DNA of 30,501 nt from Reticulitermes lucifugus (lineage: Eukaryota > Arthropoda > Insecta > Blattodea > Rhinotermitidae), in assembly GCA_026260175.1 (NCBI GenBank), contig JAKCWW010000034.1:159275-189775 (forward strand), written 5' to 3'. Both the position numbers and the translations under genes were made by a program. Each line of letters opens with the position of its first letter. Position 1 is the first letter of the stretch. This document shows, in pieces, positions 28,745-30,501 of this stretch. Below the pieces are notes generated by a model. The model ran no database searches, was not told where the DNA came from, and saw only the letters and a program-made list of their open reading frames with translations.

Positions 28745-30084
28745 AAACCCCTTAAAACATAGGGTTACCGCCTAGGATGGGACGGAGGGATTCAGAGCAT
28801 CAGGAAAGTGACGAGAAGAAAAGATTTAAGGACCACTGCTTTACAAAACAGAAAGAGCGCTATTGGCCAATTGCAAGCACTTAATCCACTTTTCAAGCCA
28901 GCAGCCCGAACAACGGCGATACTTCAACACATCTTTTACACTATTACAAGTTTTTGAGTAGCGAAAGGAGACTAAGGGGTCGGGAGGCAGGGGCCATTTC
29001 AAACTGAATATCCAAGATTCTGATTCACATCAGTACAACGATGTGACAACACCGCCCGCTGATGGTCCCGACGCCAGCCCCAGGGGGTCTGCGTGCCACA
29101 CATTCCGACTGCCACAAGACCCGACATTTAGACAGATACACACGCGTCCACACACAATATCAGTTGACTATATTAAACTCACACTGTTGGTACAATGACA
29201 CCACAATACAAGTGGGCAAGGCTGACTGTCACCTGACCCGAAAAAGCCACTGACAGCTAAAATTCCCCACTAGACTTGGAGGAATTCCAAATTCTGTAAA
29301 GGGAATAGGCATCCATGTGGTCGGAAGAAGCAAGCAAATAAGAAAATTGTTATGAACACACAGTCTCTGCACAACAGTTACACTAAAGGTTTATCTAAAT
29401 AACTGAAGCTAACTTTCTTCTCTATTTTGCACAACTTACGAACTCCTAGTTGAAGAGAATATGTTTTCGTAACAGCAAGTCAGTAATAGGACAGAAATAG
29501 AATATTACGTAATGATAAAACTAATAAAATATTCTCTTAAATAAATACCAATAATTTAACAAAATTAAGGTTGATGAGATGTGCAAACCGTAAAAAACCT
29601 AAAAAAAACACTTCGGACAAATAGACACGGATGGAAACCATTAATAAAACTTCTCAGATCATGAGACTATGGTCTTTATGGATCTGAATCAGATTAGGGT
29701 TCAATGACAAATTTATTGTTAGAACAGCGACGAAAATTCGGGGTGTAAAGAAAAGGGCGAATTTCTTCACTAGCTAAGCATTTATTAGCTCCTGAAGTAG
29801 GACTGTTCTATATGAAGTTGGTCCTCCGTTAGAAGCTTATAGTCACTATACTAGTGAAGAAATGACTGCTTTATGGAATCAAAAGCTTCAAAACAGTTTC
29901 CAAAATAAATCGGCATTGCTTCTGTTCTGAAACAAAGGAAGGCAGTCCACACACTTTCACTAATTTCTGTAAGTTAATAAACTAAGTAACCAAATTAACT
30001 AACTAACTAAACCAAATCCATTAAGGAGCGTCCTATCGTCGCACCGCCAGCAACTCAGTGAGAGTCATAATTACGGAGACGGTA
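28745..30084. other. Unannotated stretch
   Basis: About 1.3 kb with no recognised gene. A 63-codon plus frame (29062-29253) crosses a mildly GC-rich patch. A short (TAAC)n tract lies at 29996-30010. Confidence 0.5.
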
Positions 30085-30330
30085 TGACGCAGACGGTGTA
30101 GTGTCCAGGCTAGGGCCCGGAAAACCGATGAATTGTGGTTACATTCTCGGTCGGGAAAAGAGATTTTTCACTACCCCAAACCGTCCAGGGCCGGCCTGGG
30201 ACCCACGCAGCCTCGCATTTAAATGGATACCAAGTGTAAAATGGCCGCAGCGTAAAGCTGACAACTCACCCCACCAAGTGCCAAGTTAAGAATGATTGTA
30301 GCCATTTCTCCACTACCCCACATTAAGTGA
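30085..30330 (+). mobile_element. SINE-B, diverged plus-strand copy
   Basis: A weak tRNA-like head (decayed B box tggttacattctcgg, about 30137-30151) leads to accgtccagggccggcctgg, cccacgcagcctcgcattta, ccgcagcgtaaagctgacaa, ccaagtgccaagttaagaat and ccatttctccactacccc. Each is a recognisable counterpart of a SINE-B body segment. The 3' hairpin is eroded. Confidence 0.68.
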
Positions 30331-30368
30331 ATTTGTCCCTGTAGACAACTTTACGTTAATGTCATGAA

Positions 30369-30501
30369 AAGGTAAAGCAATCCCATTACAGTCCTGGCCA
30401 GTCCCTTAGGGTTCCAGGGGGTTGAGGCTCCCAGAATTTCTAGACAATCGGCACGTGAAAATGGTAAGGTTGTCAGCCCTACGCACCGGCCGCCTTTAAA
30501 A
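30369..30501 (-). mobile_element. SINE-B-related variant, cut by the window end
   Basis: On the plus strand it begins ggtaaagcaatcccatt, like the SINE-B tail, and ends with ggttgtcagccctacgcacc-ggccgcc, equivalent to the SINE-B ggtcaacgcc...ccggccgcttt block. The middle (ccagggggttgaggctccc and following) differs from the other copies, suggesting a subfamily. The head is outside the window. Confidence 0.62.

Noticed and set aside
1..30501. CRISPR array, bacterial operon, rRNA or phage content
   Set aside because: No regular spaced repeats, operon-like gene packing or rRNA signatures; sequence character is that of an animal nuclear genome.

Overview
The window looks like non-coding, repeat-rich nuclear DNA from an animal with a large, AT-rich genome. 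An arthropod fits best, and a cockroach/termite-type insect is my guess from the style of the SINEs; that guess comes from memory and was not tested. I found no convincing host gene, exon, tRNA or rRNA. Nearly all open frames are short and match chance expectation. Those with recognisable translations are repeats, for example the SINE-A reverse-frame peptide containing GIRTHNPSKR. The window is most easily read as intergenic or intronic.

Two tRNA-derived SINE families dominate. SINE-A has a tRNA-like head with A and B boxes, a GC-rich body, two small 3' stem-loops and an A-tail. It occurs at 1-62 (3' end only), 14067-14329 (with a 74-N gap), 16191-16419 (minus strand) and 27041-27432 (a dimer). 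The three internal insertions have 13-bp target-site duplications (TSDs). SINE-B has a tRNA-like head, a body with a hairpin, and a (TTTACC)-type tail instead of poly(A). Good copies lie at 12271-12568, 12992-13256, 14331-14563, 22084-22297 and 28468-28738. Older or variant copies lie at 16838-16990, 17570-17690, 27970-28140, 30085-30330 and 30369-30501. A weaker third tRNA-headed family (SINE-C here) is seen at 5158-5352 and 7042-7225.

The most interesting signal is a set of hammerhead-ribozyme-like motifs. The minus-strand copy at 7528-7572 has every conserved core element: stem I AGTCC/GGACT, CTGATGA, a 6-bp stem II, GAAA, a minimal stem III and a GTC cleavage triplet. It carries one extra U after the CTGATGA box. 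Degraded relatives sit at 12041-12080, 25445-25516 and, more doubtfully, 9721-9752. Short-stem-III hammerheads of this type are known from Penelope-like retroelements, so these are probably remnants of such elements.

Other structures: a 105-nt imperfect hairpin (785-889) overlapping a possible non-LTR retrotransposon C-terminus; an element at 18344-18616 with two copies of a ggtaaatatttacc palindrome; a 44-bp perfect (AAT)7(ATT)8 palindrome (21571-21614); a cluster of three hairpins (17241-17303); and two 167-codon open frames of unknown meaning (6173-6676 and 24810-25313).
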